Shown: positions 8,371-18,848, numbered from the stretch's first letter. The stretch: 64,000 nucleotides of DNA from Gilliamella sp. Lep-s35 (GCF_009795845.1 NZ_WTEX01000005.1:62001-126000); one strand, 5' to 3'. Program-made: numbers and translations. The notes: generated from the sequence alone by a model not told the origin.

Positions 8371-9948
8371 ATGAGAAATACAATTCAACGCTTTGGAGCA
8401 GCAATGTTTGTTCCTGTATTACTCTTTCCCGTTGCTGGTATCTTATTGGGATTGACTGTCGTTTTACTTAATCCTAATTTGTTTCCGTTTGCTGTAGAAG
8501 GATCCACTTATGTTAAAATTGTCAGTGTATTTCAAAAAGCATCCTTAGTTTTGTTTCAAAATATGCCAATGTTGTTTGCTTTAGGTTTGCCAATTGCATT
8601 AGCAAAAAAGGCATCAGGCCGAGCTGTATTAGCCGCTTTTATCTCTTATTTAACATTTAACTATTTTATTGCAGGAATACTTGATATTTGGAGTGAACAG
8701 TTAGGTATAAACTATCAAGTAGGGCAAACAGGATTAATTGAAATTAGTGGTGTATTAACATTAGATACTTCAATTGTTGGTTCAATTATGACAGCAGCTT
8801 TTACTGTTTGGATTCATAACCGTTATTTTGATTTACGTTTACCTGAATGGGCAAATGTATTTACAGGCACTCCATTAATCGTTATTATCTGTTTCCCTTT
8901 AATGTTGGTACTAGCTGTATTGACGGTATTGGTTTGGCCTCCTATTCAAAATGGTATTCAAAGTCTGCAAATTTTCATTTTAAATTCTGGTGCATTCGGT
9001 GTATGGCTATTTACTTTTTTAGAGCGCATTTTAATTCCTACAGGATTACATCATTTTGTTTATGGTCCAATCTATTTTGGTCCAATTGTTACCGATGGCG
9101 GTACAGTTAATTATTGGATTTCTCATATTTCTGAATTTGCTAATAGTACTAAATCATTAACTGAATTATTTCCTCAGGGTGGATTTATGTTAATTGGTAT
9201 GGGGAAGGTATTTGGTTGCTCAGGTATTTCAATGGCTATTTATGCAACAGCAAAACCAGAAAATAAAAAAATGGTATTGGGACTATTAATTGGTGCAACA
9301 GTTACCGCTGTTTTGACAGGAATAACAGAGCCCATTGAATTTACATTCCTTTTTATTGCACCTATGTTATTTGTTGTTCATGCTTTTTTAGCAGCGTCAA
9401 TGGCTGCAATTATGTATATGCTTGGTGTATCAGGAAATTTTTACTCAGGTATTATCGATTTTATCTTCCAAAACTGGTTACCTCTTGGGGAAAATCATTG
9501 GATGGCGTATGTTATTCAAGTTACTGTTGGTTTAACTTTTACAGCAATTTACTTTTTTGTGTTTAAATTCTTAATCCTTAAATTCAATCTTATGACGCCT
9601 GGCCGTTCAGATACTAATATTAAACTATTTACTAAATCAGATTACAAAAATAGTAAAAAGAATAAATCGCCAAATCAATCTGATACTGAATTTGAAACTA
9701 ACGATTTGATAATTCAACAAGCAATTGCCTTTATTGAAGGATTAGGTGGTAAAGAAAATATTAGACAATTAACTAACTGTGCAACTCGTTTACGTATTGA
9801 AGTCAGTAATCCAGAATTAGTTCAGGAAGTGGCTTATTTTCAAAGTTATGGGGCAATAAATGTTGTATACAAAGGACAATCATTACAAATTATTGTTGGC
9901 TTAACTGTGCCTCAAGTTAGAGAAGAAATGAGTACGCGATTAAAATAA
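8371..9948 (+). CDS. PTS alpha-glucoside-type EIICB permease
   Basis: Imports and phosphorylates an alpha-glucoside such as maltose. At 525 residues it matches the MalX/GlvC EIICB family. Residues 1 to about 410 are the hydrophobic EIIC domain with multiple membrane spans and the motif GITEPIEFTFLFIAP, the sugar-site GITEP signature. After a polar linker of about 40 residues comes the EIIB domain with LTNCATRLRIEV, where Cys470 is the phosphorylated residue. No EIIA is encoded here, so phosphate probably comes from the general EIIA-Glc (Crr), as for other members. It follows the GH4 gene, which would hydrolyse the imported phospho-sugar. Confidence 0.92.
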   Translation: MRNTIQRFGAAMFVPVLLFPVAGILLGLTVVLLNPNLFPFAVEGSTYVKIVSVFQKASLVLFQNMPMLFALGLPIALAKKASGRAVLAAFISYLTFNYFIAGILDIWSEQLGINYQVGQTGLIEISGVLTLDTSIVGSIMTAAFTVWIHNRYFDLRLPEWANVFTGTPLIVIICFPLMLVLAVLTVLVWPPIQNGIQSLQIFILNSGAFGVWLFTFLERILIPTGLHHFVYGPIYFGPIVTDGGTVNYWISHISEFANSTKSLTELFPQGGFMLIGMGKVFGCSGISMAIYATAKPENKKMVLGLLIGATVTAVLTGITEPIEFTFLFIAPMLFVVHAFLAASMAAIMYMLGVSGNFYSGIIDFIFQNWLPLGENHWMAYVIQVTVGLTFTAIYFFVFKFLILKFNLMTPGRSDTNIKLFTKSDYKNSKKNKSPNQSDTEFETNDLIIQQAIAFIEGLGGKENIRQLTNCATRLRIEVSNPELVQEVAYFQSYGAINVVYKGQSLQIIVGLTVPQVREEMSTRLK

Positions 9949-9969
9949 ATCATGTCGATAAATTTTGTT

Positions 9970-10058
9970 AATAAGTAAACCATAAACCATTAATTGACGT
10001 GTTTAATCAATTCTAAAATAGAGATTATTTGTTATTTTGATTAAGCACGTAACTTATT
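9970..10058. repeat. Long imperfect inverted repeat downstream of the PTS gene
   Basis: ACGTGTTTAATCAA (9997-10010) and TTGATTAAGCACGT (10037-10050) match in 13 of 14 pairs around a 26-bp loop. Outside them AATAAGT (9970-9976) pairs with ACTTATT (10052-10058). There is no T-run, so it is not a standard terminator. It may still act as an operon-end structure or a protein site. Confidence 0.45.
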
Positions 10059-10579
10059 AAAAAATAGAAATTTATTTTTGAATAATATATAGAAATTCTC
10101 TACATTGCTTTTAGTTATTTGAGCAACTCGGTAATAAATATCCATAAAAATAAAGTGATATCACAGACAAGAGATATGACGTTTATATCATAAAAAAATA
10201 GCCGCCCACATTTATTTTCTTGTAAAAAATATTCAGGAGTCTATACCGTTTAATTATTTTAAAAAATAAAAATTTGTTTTTACGTGTAATTGTGATGTGA
10301 TTGATTAGTAAATATTTGAGGATTAAAAAAGTAGAAAGCAAAAGTTTAGTAATTTCGAGGAAAAATACATTATGAATTTATTTATAGGGTCTTCGAAAAT
10401 TATTTTAATGATGTAGTTTTAACAGTACGGTATTTTTCTATACCTTATTTTTAATCTCAGTAATTGATTGTAACGCTTATTTATTACCCAATATTGGCTG
10501 TTAACTTACGCTCAATATATCATTTTTTATTTATTTCAATTATACTTAGCTACAATTTTTGTTAGATCTAAAAAAAGCT
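10059..10579. other. Non-coding AT-rich gap between the PTS gene and marC
   Basis: About 520 bp without a supportable gene. It holds a 10-bp palindrome GTGATATCAC at 10155-10164. A 14-codon reading frame at 10372-10416 has an upstream GAGG but no recognisable product. I see no RNA gene in it. Confidence 0.5.
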
Positions 10580-11242
10580 ATGTTGGAACTGATACAAACT
10601 GTCGGCTTTGGTTTAATTCTATTTATTCCATTAACTAATCCTTTAACTACTGTGGTACTTTTATTGGGTCTATCGGGTGATATGACCAATGAAGAACGCA
10701 ATTACCAATCAAAATTGACCTGTATTTATGTGTTTATAATTATGGTCGTGTCGTTTTATTGCGGACAGTTAGTTATGAGTACATTTGGCATATCAATCCC
10801 CGGATTACGCATTGCAGGCGGTATGATTGTTGGTATTATTGGCTTTAGAATGTTATTTCCACAACAACCATCACATAAAACCCTTGAAGCCGATGCTAAA
10901 AAGAAAGAAACCTCAAATAATATCGCTTTTGTGCCATTAGCCATGCCAAGTACAGCAGGGCCTGGAACGATTGCAATGATAATTAGTATGTCTTCAACAA
11001 TAAAAAGTGGGGGCTATGACGTTTCTACTTGGGTTGTTTACGTCGCTTCAATATTAGTGCCTTTATTATTGTGTATTATTCTTTGGTTTTGTATGCGCAG
11101 TGCTGGCAGTATAATGCGCTTTATGGGAAAAAGTGGCATTGAGGCCACTTCAAGAATTATGGGCTTTTTATTAGTTTGTGTTGGAACACAATTTATAATT
11201 AATGGTGTGAAAGAAATTATATTAAATTTCCCTAATATCTAA
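10580..11242 (+). CDS. marC: MarC-family inner membrane protein
   Basis: A 220-residue integral membrane protein with about six hydrophobic spans. Signatures are [16 protein letters not shown] at the N-terminus, [16 protein letters not shown] in the middle and [20 protein letters not shown] in the fourth span, all shared with E. coli MarC (221 residues). The family was once linked to multiple antibiotic resistance, but its transported substrate is unknown. I chose the ATG at 10580, not the in-frame TTG at 10559, since it makes the N-terminus ([12 protein letters not shown]) line up with E. coli MLDLFKAIGLGL. It converges on the DUF2461 gene with a gap of only 24 bp. Confidence 0.9.
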   Translation: MLELIQTVGFGLILFIPLTNPLTTVVLLLGLSGDMTNEERNYQSKLTCIYVFIIMVVSFYCGQLVMSTFGISIPGLRIAGGMIVGIIGFRMLFPQQPSHKTLEADAKKKETSNNIAFVPLAMPSTAGPGTIAMIISMSSTIKSGGYDVSTWVVYVASILVPLLLCIILWFCMRSAGSIMRFMGKSGIEATSRIMGFLLVCVGTQFIINGVKEIILNFPNI

Positions 11243-11266
11243 TATAAAAAGATAAACTCAATAAAG

Positions 11267-11959
11267 CTAAAGCATTGGTATATTTTTAATCATTTCCACT
11301 CGCATTAAATAATCGTAGAGTGGAACGAGCTGTTTAAATCCTTTAATTAATTTTTGGGGTAAGTCACTATCTAACACGTCTTCAATATGATTACTTGTTA
11401 CCATAACTGCGAGGTTTTTTCGGTTATACCATGTTGCAATTTTGGCATCTTGCTCTTTGATTAAAGGACGTTTATAACTTTCCCCAACAAGTTCAAATGG
11501 TTTTTTGACACAACGTGTCATGGTTAAAAACTTGTTAGTATCGTTAAGAATCTCATCTCGAAAAATATCCATTGTTTGTTTTGATGAACAATAATAACCA
11601 AGTCCATATTGATAACTATTTGGACTAATTTCAAAAAAGTAAGCAGGTGCTTCTTTCCAATCTTTATTGGGTCGTTTAAATGTCAACCATAATCGGCTAC
11701 GATAAAGTGATTTATCATTTGAAAAACGAGTGTCTCGATGTATGCGTGAAATCGTTTTACCAATAGCGGGGCGAGTTTCAAACCATTCATCAATTTTAAG
11801 CATTTCTGGTGCTAATTGTTCAACCAAAAGCCTAAATGGTTTAATTAAATCGTTATCATAAATAGCACGATGTTCTTCAAACCATGGTTTGCTGTTATTT
11901 ATCCAAGCATCTTGTAAAAAATTAAGCCCTTCTTGCGTAAACCCAGTAAAGTTTGCCAT
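11267..11959 (-). CDS. DUF2461 / TIGR02453 family protein
   Basis: A 230-residue soluble protein of the widespread DUF2461 family, function unknown. The family signature is a start like FLQDAWINNSKPWFEEHR, followed by a conserved region with RIHRDTRFSNDKSLYR and GLGYY. It is the last gene of the minus-strand run comEC-lpxK-ycaR-kdsB and starts three bases after the kdsB stop, so it is co-transcribed with lipopolysaccharide genes. I see no evidence that it works in that pathway. Confidence 0.8.
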   Translation of the reverse strand: MANFTGFTQEGLNFLQDAWINNSKPWFEEHRAIYDNDLIKPFRLLVEQLAPEMLKIDEWFETRPAIGKTISRIHRDTRFSNDKSLYRSRLWLTFKRPNKDWKEAPAYFFEISPNSYQYGLGYYCSSKQTMDIFRDEILNDTNKFLTMTRCVKKPFELVGESYKRPLIKEQDAKIATWYNRKNLAVMVTSNHIEDVLDSDLPQKLIKGFKQLVPLYDYLMRVEMIKNIPML

Positions 11960-11962
11960 TGC

Positions 11963-12727
11963 TTACTCCTTAAATAACGCTCTTACTTTTTCTAAATCTT
12001 CTAAAGTATCAACACCAATTGCAGGAGGTTGTTTTGCCACAGCGACATGAATCTTTTCACCGTACCAAAGTACTCTTAATTGTTCTAACATCTCAATTTG
12101 CTCAAGCGTTGATGGTGCCCATTTAATATATTGACGAATAAAGCCAGCACGATAAGCATAAATACCAATATGACGAAGATAAAAATCACCAATGCTAGAC
12201 GGTTTTAACTGTTCAGCTGATTTCGCAAAACGATCGCGTTCCCAAGGAATGGTAGCCCTTGAAAAATAAAGCGCATAACCATCTTTATCTGTCACAACTT
12301 TAACAGCACCCGTATTAAATGCTTCTTCAACAGAATCAATTGGCACAGCTAACGTTGCCATTCCCGTTTTATATTGCACTAAATTTTCAGCCACTTGGTT
12401 AATAATGATAGGCGGTATTAAAGGTTCATCGCCTTGTACATTAACAATAATTTCATCATCTGCAAATTGATAAGTATTAATCACCTCAGCTAACCTTTCA
12501 GTACCTGAATTATGCTTATCACTTGTCAGAATAACTTCTCCACCATACGTTTTGACTACATCAAAAACTTGCTGATGATCGGTTGCAATGATCACTCGAT
12601 TGGCTAAGGATTTTTTTGCTTGCTCCATTACACGCACAATCATAGGTTTTCCATGAATGTCCGCTAGCGGCTTAGCAGGTAAACGGCTTGAACCATATCT
12701 AGCAGGAATAATAACCGAAAAATTCAT
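11963..12727 (-). CDS. kdsB: CMP-KDO synthetase (3-deoxy-manno-octulosonate cytidylyltransferase)
   Basis: Activates KDO with CTP to CMP-KDO, the donor for the inner core of lipopolysaccharide. The 254-residue protein begins [20 protein letters not shown], the nucleotide-binding signature of the family, and contains [10 protein letters not shown] with the metal-binding region. Length agrees with E. coli KdsB (248). It lies 18 bp after ycaR in the same operon. Its presence together with lpxK and lpxH shows that the cell makes lipid A with KDO. Confidence 0.96.
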   Translation of the reverse strand: MNFSVIIPARYGSSRLPAKPLADIHGKPMIVRVMEQAKKSLANRVIIATDHQQVFDVVKTYGGEVILTSDKHNSGTERLAEVINTYQFADDEIIVNVQGDEPLIPPIIINQVAENLVQYKTGMATLAVPIDSVEEAFNTGAVKVVTDKDGYALYFSRATIPWERDRFAKSAEQLKPSSIGDFYLRHIGIYAYRAGFIRQYIKWAPSTLEQIEMLEQLRVLWYGEKIHVAVAKQPPAIGVDTLEDLEKVRALFKE

Positions 12728-12745
12728 AACTAATATCCTATCTTT

Positions 12746-12931
12746 TTATTCTTGAGTAGATAATGGCTTATTAAGTGGCTGTGCTTCGCATTCAAGCAAA
12801 ACAGGAATATTATCTTTTATGGTATAAACTAAATTATCCGCTAAACAAGTTAGCTGCTGATTATTGGCATCATACTGTAGTTGCCCATGGCATTTTGGAC
12901 AAGCAAGTGCGCTCAAAAGGATTTCTTTCAT
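12746..12931 (-). CDS. ycaR: Trm112-family small protein YcaR
   Basis: A 61-residue protein of the Trm112/UPF0434 group, with LLSALACPKCHGQL (a CxxC pair), LTCLADNLVYTIKDNIPVLL and an acidic tail, as in E. coli YcaR (60 residues). The family is a small zinc-ribbon-like fold that partners methyltransferases in other organisms; in bacteria the role is unsettled. Only the first CxxC and one further Cys are present. It sits between lpxK and kdsB, a conserved neighbourhood, with a 3-bp gap to lpxK. Confidence 0.9.
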   Translation of the reverse strand: MKEILLSALACPKCHGQLQYDANNQQLTCLADNLVYTIKDNIPVLLECEAQPLNKPLSTQE

Positions 12932-12934
12932 ATT

Positions 12935-13942
12935 TTATTCTCTTTGGGAGTTTATCTTATCTAATAAGGAACAGATCTGCTCAATTGCTTGCACGGGTAT
13001 TACCGCATCAACGGGTAAATACCACCAATTTGGTTGAGCAAACTGCCTGCATTTAACCGCATCTTTTTCAGTCATTAAAAGAGTTTGGTTACAATTTGCA
13101 ATATCGTTTAATAATGACAACGTAAATTTTTGATGATCGGCAAAAGGAACGGTTTTTATCACATTCGTTTGCATTTTTATCAACATATCAAAAAAACGGT
13201 TCGGATGACTAATACCAGCAATAGCACAAATATTTTGTAATGAAGATAATGGTTTTCTTTCTTGAGTAAGCAAATTTACCGCGTATCGTGGTGCTAATTG
13301 CATACTGTAGGCCTTATTTGGGTATTTTTGAGCTAGGTTATTTATACTGTCACCATTTATAATAATCAAATCAACTGATTTTAATCGACTTTCTCGCTCT
13401 CGCATTGGTCCTGCTGGCATCCACCATCCATTACCAAATAAACGTTTTCCATCAACGACCACCACTTCAATATCGCGCGATAATGCATAATGTTGCAAAC
13501 CATCATCAGTTAAAATAACATCTAATTGATATTGCTTTAATAGTGCTTGAACAGCGTCAGAGCGGTGTGGAGATACAGCAATAGGCACATTAGTACGTTG
13601 ATAAATAAGTACAGGTTCATCACCGGCTTGTTCGGTTGTTGTTGTTTTATCTAAAATAAGAGGATAATTGTCAGACTTACCACCATAGCCTCGCGAAACC
13701 ACGCCAACTTGTAATCCTTTTTGTTTTAGTGATTCAATTAAACCAACAACTAGCGGTGTTTTACCATTACCACCAACGGATAAATTGCCAATAATAATAA
13801 TAGGTACGGGTGAATGCCAAGATTTTAAAATACCTAATCGATATAAAGAGCGACGAACAAAAACAATCAAACCATATAATAAAGAAAATGGTATGAGTAA
13901 CCAAAATAAACGATTTTTACCATACCATAGTTTTTCAATCAT
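12935..13942 (-). CDS. lpxK: Tetraacyldisaccharide 4'-kinase
   Basis: Phosphorylates the 4' position of the lipid A disaccharide at the inner membrane, using ATP. The N-terminal membrane helix is followed by the P-loop GNLSVGGNGKTPL near residues 52-64, and later by ILTDDGLQHYALSRD, both family signatures. I chose the ATG at 13942 (protein starts MIEKLWYGKN, like E. coli MIEKIWSGES), giving 335 residues; an in-frame TTG at 13960 would add six residues. In E. coli msbA lies directly upstream and is coupled to lpxK, but here comEC precedes it and msbA is absent from this spot. Confidence 0.95.
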   Translation of the reverse strand: MIEKLWYGKNRLFWLLIPFSLLYGLIVFVRRSLYRLGILKSWHSPVPIIIIGNLSVGGNGKTPLVVGLIESLKQKGLQVGVVSRGYGGKSDNYPLILDKTTTTEQAGDEPVLIYQRTNVPIAVSPHRSDAVQALLKQYQLDVILTDDGLQHYALSRDIEVVVVDGKRLFGNGWWMPAGPMRERESRLKSVDLIIINGDSINNLAQKYPNKAYSMQLAPRYAVNLLTQERKPLSSLQNICAIAGISHPNRFFDMLIKMQTNVIKTVPFADHQKFTLSLLNDIANCNQTLLMTEKDAVKCRQFAQPNWWYLPVDAVIPVQAIEQICSLLDKINSQRE

Positions 13943-14042
13943 AACTTTAACATCACTCAATTAAATTTAGTAAAATTGCGTATAACTTAATGTTGATATC
14001 ACAATTATAAAAATAGTCACTTATAACCAAAGATAGCTTATT

Positions 14043-16352
14043 TTACTCATAAATTGGTAAACTACCAAACCAATCATGATACCACCTAGGTTTAATTTCA
14101 CCTCGCATAGTTTTTAGTTGCCAAGTTTGTTTATCAAAAAATAAACTTATTTGCCCTGTTTTAGCTGTAACAGAACTATTTAGTTGTAAATCTTGATACC
14201 TTTTTATTACTTTAGTGGAAGGCAGCTTCCAAGGATTATAACGAGAAGTAGAAACTAATAACTTTACTGGTTTAACATGATTTAAAAATGGATAACTTGA
14301 TGAGGTATTACTACCGTGATGTGGCGCTTGTAAAATGGTTGAAGTTAGCTGGTTTCGGTATTTAGCCACTAATTGATACTCTTGATTGCGCTCTAAATCA
14401 CCCGTTAATAATACAGAAAACTGTCCATCACTAATTTGCACTACACAAGCGTCTTCATTTTGAGCATAATCAACTAATTTATTAGGCCATAACACATTAA
14501 ACGTTAGATCGTTCCAAATAAACTGATGACCGGCTAAACATGGATAGTCATTATTAAAACTAGAAGAAGAACTCATTAACCATGCTTTAGGATAAACACG
14601 TTGTAGCATATCCAAACCACCAACATGATCATTATGTTGATGGCTAATAATAATACCTTGTACATTTAAATTATGCCACTGTAAAAAAGGAATAATAACC
14701 CTTTCTACTGCTGAACTTTTTTCCCATTTAGTGCCTGTATCATACAAAATGGCTGACTTTCCGTCATGAATAACAATTGCCAACCCATGACCGACATCGA
14801 GCATATCTAACCGCCAGCGATAATTAGGTTTTTCAAAAATAGGCGTAATTAATAACATAAAAATAACAACAAGAGTAATGCTAAAACGGCGCCAAACTCC
14901 TGTGCGTATGATAACAACAGTAAGCCAACCTAAAAAACTTAACAAATAAAAATTGGCAGGAACTTTAAGCCATAGCAAATTGAACCAATTTAGACTAAAA
15001 AATAGCCACTCTAGTGATTTATCAGCAATCGACCAACACCATAATGCGATATAAAAACAGTCCATAAGACTAAATATCAACGCAAATAAAATAGCAGGAA
15101 AAGTGCATAACGAAATAATAGGGATGGCAATTAAATTAGTTAAAATAGAAACGACACTAACGCCCTGAAAAACAAAAAATTGAATAGGAAGCAATAACAA
15201 AGTTAAACCGAATTGCAAATGCAATAATCTAACCATGTACCAACGCTTTTTATACTTTATTTCTTGAGGTATTGGTAACCACTCAAATAAAAAAATTAAG
15301 CTAATTACTACATAACAAGACAACCAAAAACTTTCAGACAAAATTATCAATGGATCAAATAATAATAGCAATGCAATGATGCGGTTAATTTTTTGCCATG
15401 CGCTAATTTGATTTTTTTTATAACGCAAATAGATCCATATAGATAAAGCCAATATAGCTCGCAAAGTGGGGGGATTTAATCCAGTTAGCCATGCATAAAA
15501 AACTGCGGATAACCAACCGATTATAATAGGCACAAAAAAATAGATAAAACGTTTTGGGATAAAAAACAGAACAATCTTAACCAAAAAACAACTAAGCGTA
15601 AAAACGACTAAAATATGCATACCAGAGATTGCCATTAAATGAGCAACCCCGGTTTGCATCATCACCATACGATGGGATTCATCTAACTGAGAACGATCCC
15701 CAAACGCAAGCGCAAGCAATATGTCTCGATAATCAAACAAATCAATGTAAGGAAGTGCTAAATCAACAATAAATTGCCTTAAATTAGATTTGTCGTCTAA
15801 CAATTTTGCATCAACTAACTTTGCTGACAATAAACTTCGGTTTGCTATCGAAAAGCGCTGGCTGTCAAATCCCCCTTCATTAAGATAACTATGCACCACT
15901 TTGGTTTTTAACGTTAATTGCCAAGTTTGCCCTGATTTTGGCGTTGCTAGGTTATCCCAATAAACTGAAATAGGAATATCATTAGAAAGCGTAACACCTG
16001 AAATAGAAAAAATAGAAAATGACAAATAATAAGGCGATATTGTAGCTGCTTTTTGATGGGTATTGATATTTACAACTTTTGCTTTAACCACTAACGTTTT
16101 ATCAATATAAGGTGAAATATTGGTTAAATATTGCTTAGAATAAGCAACAGACCATAAAAAACTTAAACCAAATACAACAATAATAGATAAATTAAAGCGA
16201 AATTTAACTGGAACAACCAACATCAAAACAAGCAAAATAACAGCAATGAAATACCACTGAAGATCAGATAATAGATGTGGTAAAAACAGTAATGGTAAAC
16301 ACCCCAACGAAAACATGATAGCTAATAAATCAAGAGAATAAGATTGTCGCAT
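14043..16352 (-). CDS. comEC: ComEC/Rec2 DNA-uptake channel
   Basis: A 769-residue membrane protein that carries single-stranded DNA across the inner membrane during natural transformation. The N-terminus has several membrane spans, followed by a soluble loop (DUF4131-like), the polytopic Competence domain with FGDRSQLDESHR and GVAHLMAISGMHI, and a C-terminal beta-lactamase-fold nuclease-like domain with the metal motif ISHQHNDHVGG and later TGDLE. Length is normal for the family (E. coli YcaI 754). It is the first gene of the minus-strand run leading into lpxK. Whether the strain is competent cannot be judged from this window. Confidence 0.93.
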   Translation of the reverse strand: MRQSYSLDLLAIMFSLGCLPLLFLPHLLSDLQWYFIAVILLVLMLVVPVKFRFNLSIIVVFGLSFLWSVAYSKQYLTNISPYIDKTLVVKAKVVNINTHQKAATISPYYLSFSIFSISGVTLSNDIPISVYWDNLATPKSGQTWQLTLKTKVVHSYLNEGGFDSQRFSIANRSLLSAKLVDAKLLDDKSNLRQFIVDLALPYIDLFDYRDILLALAFGDRSQLDESHRMVMMQTGVAHLMAISGMHILVVFTLSCFLVKIVLFFIPKRFIYFFVPIIIGWLSAVFYAWLTGLNPPTLRAILALSIWIYLRYKKNQISAWQKINRIIALLLLFDPLIILSESFWLSCYVVISLIFLFEWLPIPQEIKYKKRWYMVRLLHLQFGLTLLLLPIQFFVFQGVSVVSILTNLIAIPIISLCTFPAILFALIFSLMDCFYIALWCWSIADKSLEWLFFSLNWFNLLWLKVPANFYLLSFLGWLTVVIIRTGVWRRFSITLVVIFMLLITPIFEKPNYRWRLDMLDVGHGLAIVIHDGKSAILYDTGTKWEKSSAVERVIIPFLQWHNLNVQGIIISHQHNDHVGGLDMLQRVYPKAWLMSSSSSFNNDYPCLAGHQFIWNDLTFNVLWPNKLVDYAQNEDACVVQISDGQFSVLLTGDLERNQEYQLVAKYRNQLTSTILQAPHHGSNTSSSYPFLNHVKPVKLLVSTSRYNPWKLPSTKVIKRYQDLQLNSSVTAKTGQISLFFDKQTWQLKTMRGEIKPRWYHDWFGSLPIYE

Positions 16353-16641
16353 TAGAGCCTAACATATTTATTTTATATAAATAATCAGCTTATCAGTTGA
16401 TATCATAAAAAAAGAATTTTATTTGAATTTTTCGATCTAGCTTCCAATTTTATTATTAACCTAGAAAAAGTTTATAGTATTAGTATGCACGATTTTAGGT
16501 GAGTGATATTTGATCAACATTTTACTTTTCTATGTTATATTGAAGATTCCTCTTAACCTATCTATGTATGATTTATTAATATTTTTATGTATTTTGGGGT
16601 AAGTGGGTAAGATAAATAATACTTTTATTAGGAGGTGCAAA

Positions 16642-18345
16642 ATGTTCTATCTTAAACGTAAGTTGATAAATTATTGCTACTTTATTGTATTTTTACTGAT
16701 AAGCCAACAAGTACTTGCTGTTGAAAACATAAAACAAAAATTAAAAGCTAGTGCAGTTGCTTCGCCCGATTATTATGGTGCAATCGCTGCACAAGAAATA
16801 TTGAAAAAAGGGGGCAATGCGGCTGATGCAGCAGTTGCTACCGCCTTTGCGCTTGCTGTGACTTATCCTGAAGCGGGTAACATTGGTGGCGGCGGTTTTA
16901 TGACCCTTTGGATGGACGGTAAGCCTTATTTTATTGATTATCGTGAAGTTGCACCAAGTAAAGCTGATAAAGATATGTATCTTGATGAACATAAAAATGT
17001 GATCCCTAATTTAAGTTTATATTCTCACAAAGCATCGGGTGTTCCTGGAACTGTTGCTGGTATGTGGGCTGTGCATCAACGTTTTGGTAAATTATCTTGG
17101 AAAGAGGTTATGGCTCCTGCTATTTATTTTGCCAATGAAGGATTTACTGTAGATAAACAGCTAGTTAAACGTTATCAAGAAACATTAGAGGTGGCGCCTG
17201 CTAATGGTTACTTTAAGCAATACTTTGGTACTATGCAAGCAGGAAAGGTATTTAAACAACCTGAACTTGGCAAAGTATTAGAGCGTATTGCAAATCAAGG
17301 TAGTGACGGCTTTTATAAAGGCGAAACAGCTAAATTAATCGCCCAGCAAATGAAAGAAAATGATGGACTAATTAGCGAAAGTGATCTGGCCAATTATCAA
17401 GCTAAATGGCGAGATCCTTTAATTGCTAACTGGCATGATATGCAGATTGTTACTGCTCCACCGCCAAGCTCAGGAGGTGTTGGTTTAATTCAATTATTAT
17501 TAATGAAACAATATTTAGCGAATGATTTCAAAGAGGTAAAAGTAAATTCAGCGCAATATATTCACTTGTTAGCAGAAATAGAAAAACGTGTTTTTGCCGA
17601 TCGAGCCGAATATATGGGAGATCCTGATTTTATCTCTGTACCTGTCACTGAATTGATTGATACTAATTATTTAGCGCAGAGAGCGAAACAAGTTAATCCA
17701 AAAGCGATTTCTGTTACTGAACAAGTTAAACCGGGTTTAGATAATAATCGTGAAAAATTACAGACAACCCATTTTTCGATTTTGGATAAATGGGGTAATG
17801 CAGTGTCAAATACTTATACACTTAATGGTTGGTTTGGCTCCGCGGTTGTCGTAAAAGGAACAGGCATTATATTGAATAATGAAATGGATGATTTTAGTAG
17901 TAAACCAGGCGTGGCGAATCAATTTGGCGTGATTGGTAAAGATGCCAATGCGATCGAGCCTAATAAACGTCCGTTATCTTCAATGACGCCAAGTATTTTT
18001 ATTAAAAATAACGATGTGGCTATGGTTATTGGTACACCGGGCGGCTCAAGAATTTTTACATCAATATTCCAAGTTGTCACTAATGTTTTTGATAATCATA
18101 TGTCATTAAAAGCGGCAATGGATGCTCCGCGTTATCATCACCAACTATTACCGGCGAATCTTATTTTTATTGAACGTTTTCAAAATAAAGTACCCGAGGC
18201 GTTAAAAGACAAACTTAAACAGATGGGCTATCATTTTAAACAACAATATTTTAGTGGTGATATTCAAGCTATAAAAATAACTGATAATAAACCCGAAGCT
18301 GTATCAGATATTCGAGGTCGAGGTAAATCAATCATTGTAAAATAA
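16642..18345 (+). CDS. ggt: Gamma-glutamyltransferase precursor
   Basis: Periplasmic enzyme that cleaves gamma-glutamyl bonds of glutathione or glutamine and can transfer the glutamyl group. The 567-residue precursor has an N-terminal signal peptide of about 26 residues (basic start, hydrophobic core, QVLA cleavage region). It matures by self-cleavage: the LQTTHFSIL motif places the catalytic Thr at residue 375, after which the small subunit begins. MDAPRYHHQ and PGGSRIFTSI are further family motifs. I chose the ATG at 16642 because an AGGAGG lies six bases before it; an upstream in-frame start would hide the signal peptide. It ends against a shared terminator with rplI. Confidence 0.95.
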   Translation: MFYLKRKLINYCYFIVFLLISQQVLAVENIKQKLKASAVASPDYYGAIAAQEILKKGGNAADAAVATAFALAVTYPEAGNIGGGGFMTLWMDGKPYFIDYREVAPSKADKDMYLDEHKNVIPNLSLYSHKASGVPGTVAGMWAVHQRFGKLSWKEVMAPAIYFANEGFTVDKQLVKRYQETLEVAPANGYFKQYFGTMQAGKVFKQPELGKVLERIANQGSDGFYKGETAKLIAQQMKENDGLISESDLANYQAKWRDPLIANWHDMQIVTAPPPSSGGVGLIQLLLMKQYLANDFKEVKVNSAQYIHLLAEIEKRVFADRAEYMGDPDFISVPVTELIDTNYLAQRAKQVNPKAISVTEQVKPGLDNNREKLQTTHFSILDKWGNAVSNTYTLNGWFGSAVVVKGTGIILNNEMDDFSSKPGVANQFGVIGKDANAIEPNKRPLSSMTPSIFIKNNDVAMVIGTPGGSRIFTSIFQVVTNVFDNHMSLKAAMDAPRYHHQLLPANLIFIERFQNKVPEALKDKLKQMGYHFKQQYFSGDIQAIKITDNKPEAVSDIRGRGKSIIVK

Positions 18346-18350
18346 ATAAT

Positions 18351-18380
18351 AAAAAACCCGTCACTTGAACGGGTTTTTTT
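18351..18380. terminator. Bidirectional terminator between ggt and rplI
   Basis: AACCCGT (18355-18361) pairs with ACGGGTT (18369-18375), flanked by A's on the left and a T-run on the right, so it can end transcription from both convergent units. Confidence 0.9.
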
Positions 18381-18398
18381 GTATTTATTGTTGGATGA

Positions 18399-18848
18399 TT
18401 ATTCAGGAATAATATCAACAATAACTTTAGCAAATGCTTCGCTGTGTACTTGGAATAACACTTCGTGTTCACCAGTAGTACGTAATACACCATTTGGCAG
18501 GCGAACTTCGCTTTTTGATACTTGAATACCACGCGCTTTAACTGCATCAGCGATATCGCGAGTACCGATTGAACCAAATAATTTACCTTCATCACCAGCT
18601 TTAGAAGTAATAGTTACTTTACCAAGTGCATTGATTTGAGCAACGCGTTCTTCAGCTGCTTTTAAAGTTTCAGCAAGTTTTGCTTCTAGTTCAGCACGAC
18701 GGGCTTCAAAGAATTCGATGTTCTTTTTAGTCGCTGCTACTGCTTTACCTTGTGGAATCAGAAAGTTACGCGCATAACCCGCTTTAACATTAACTTGATC
18801 ACCTAAGCTGCCTAAATTAGCAACTTTGTCGAGTAAAATAATTTGCAT
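18399..18848 (-). CDS. rplI: 50S ribosomal protein bL9
   Basis: Two-domain large-subunit protein that extends from the base of the L1 stalk. The 149-residue sequence begins [20 protein letters not shown] with the [13 protein letters not shown] motif, then a long helix and a C-terminal domain, exactly the E. coli length. It is the last gene of rpsF-priB-rpsR-rplI, 22 bp after rpsR. Confidence 0.98.
   Translation of the reverse strand: MQIILLDKVANLGSLGDQVNVKAGYARNFLIPQGKAVAATKKNIEFFEARRAELEAKLAETLKAAEERVAQINALGKVTITSKAGDEGKLFGSIGTRDIADAVKARGIQVSKSEVRLPNGVLRTTGEHEVLFQVHSEAFAKVIVDIIPE

Noticed and set aside
10372-10416. 14-codon frame with GAGG upstream, as a leader peptide for marC
   Set aside because: No run of regulatory codons and no paired hairpins; likely chance in AT-rich DNA.
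12775-13056. 93-codon plus-strand frame over ycaR and lpxK
   Set aside because: Antisense to two well-identified conserved genes, with no domain of its own.
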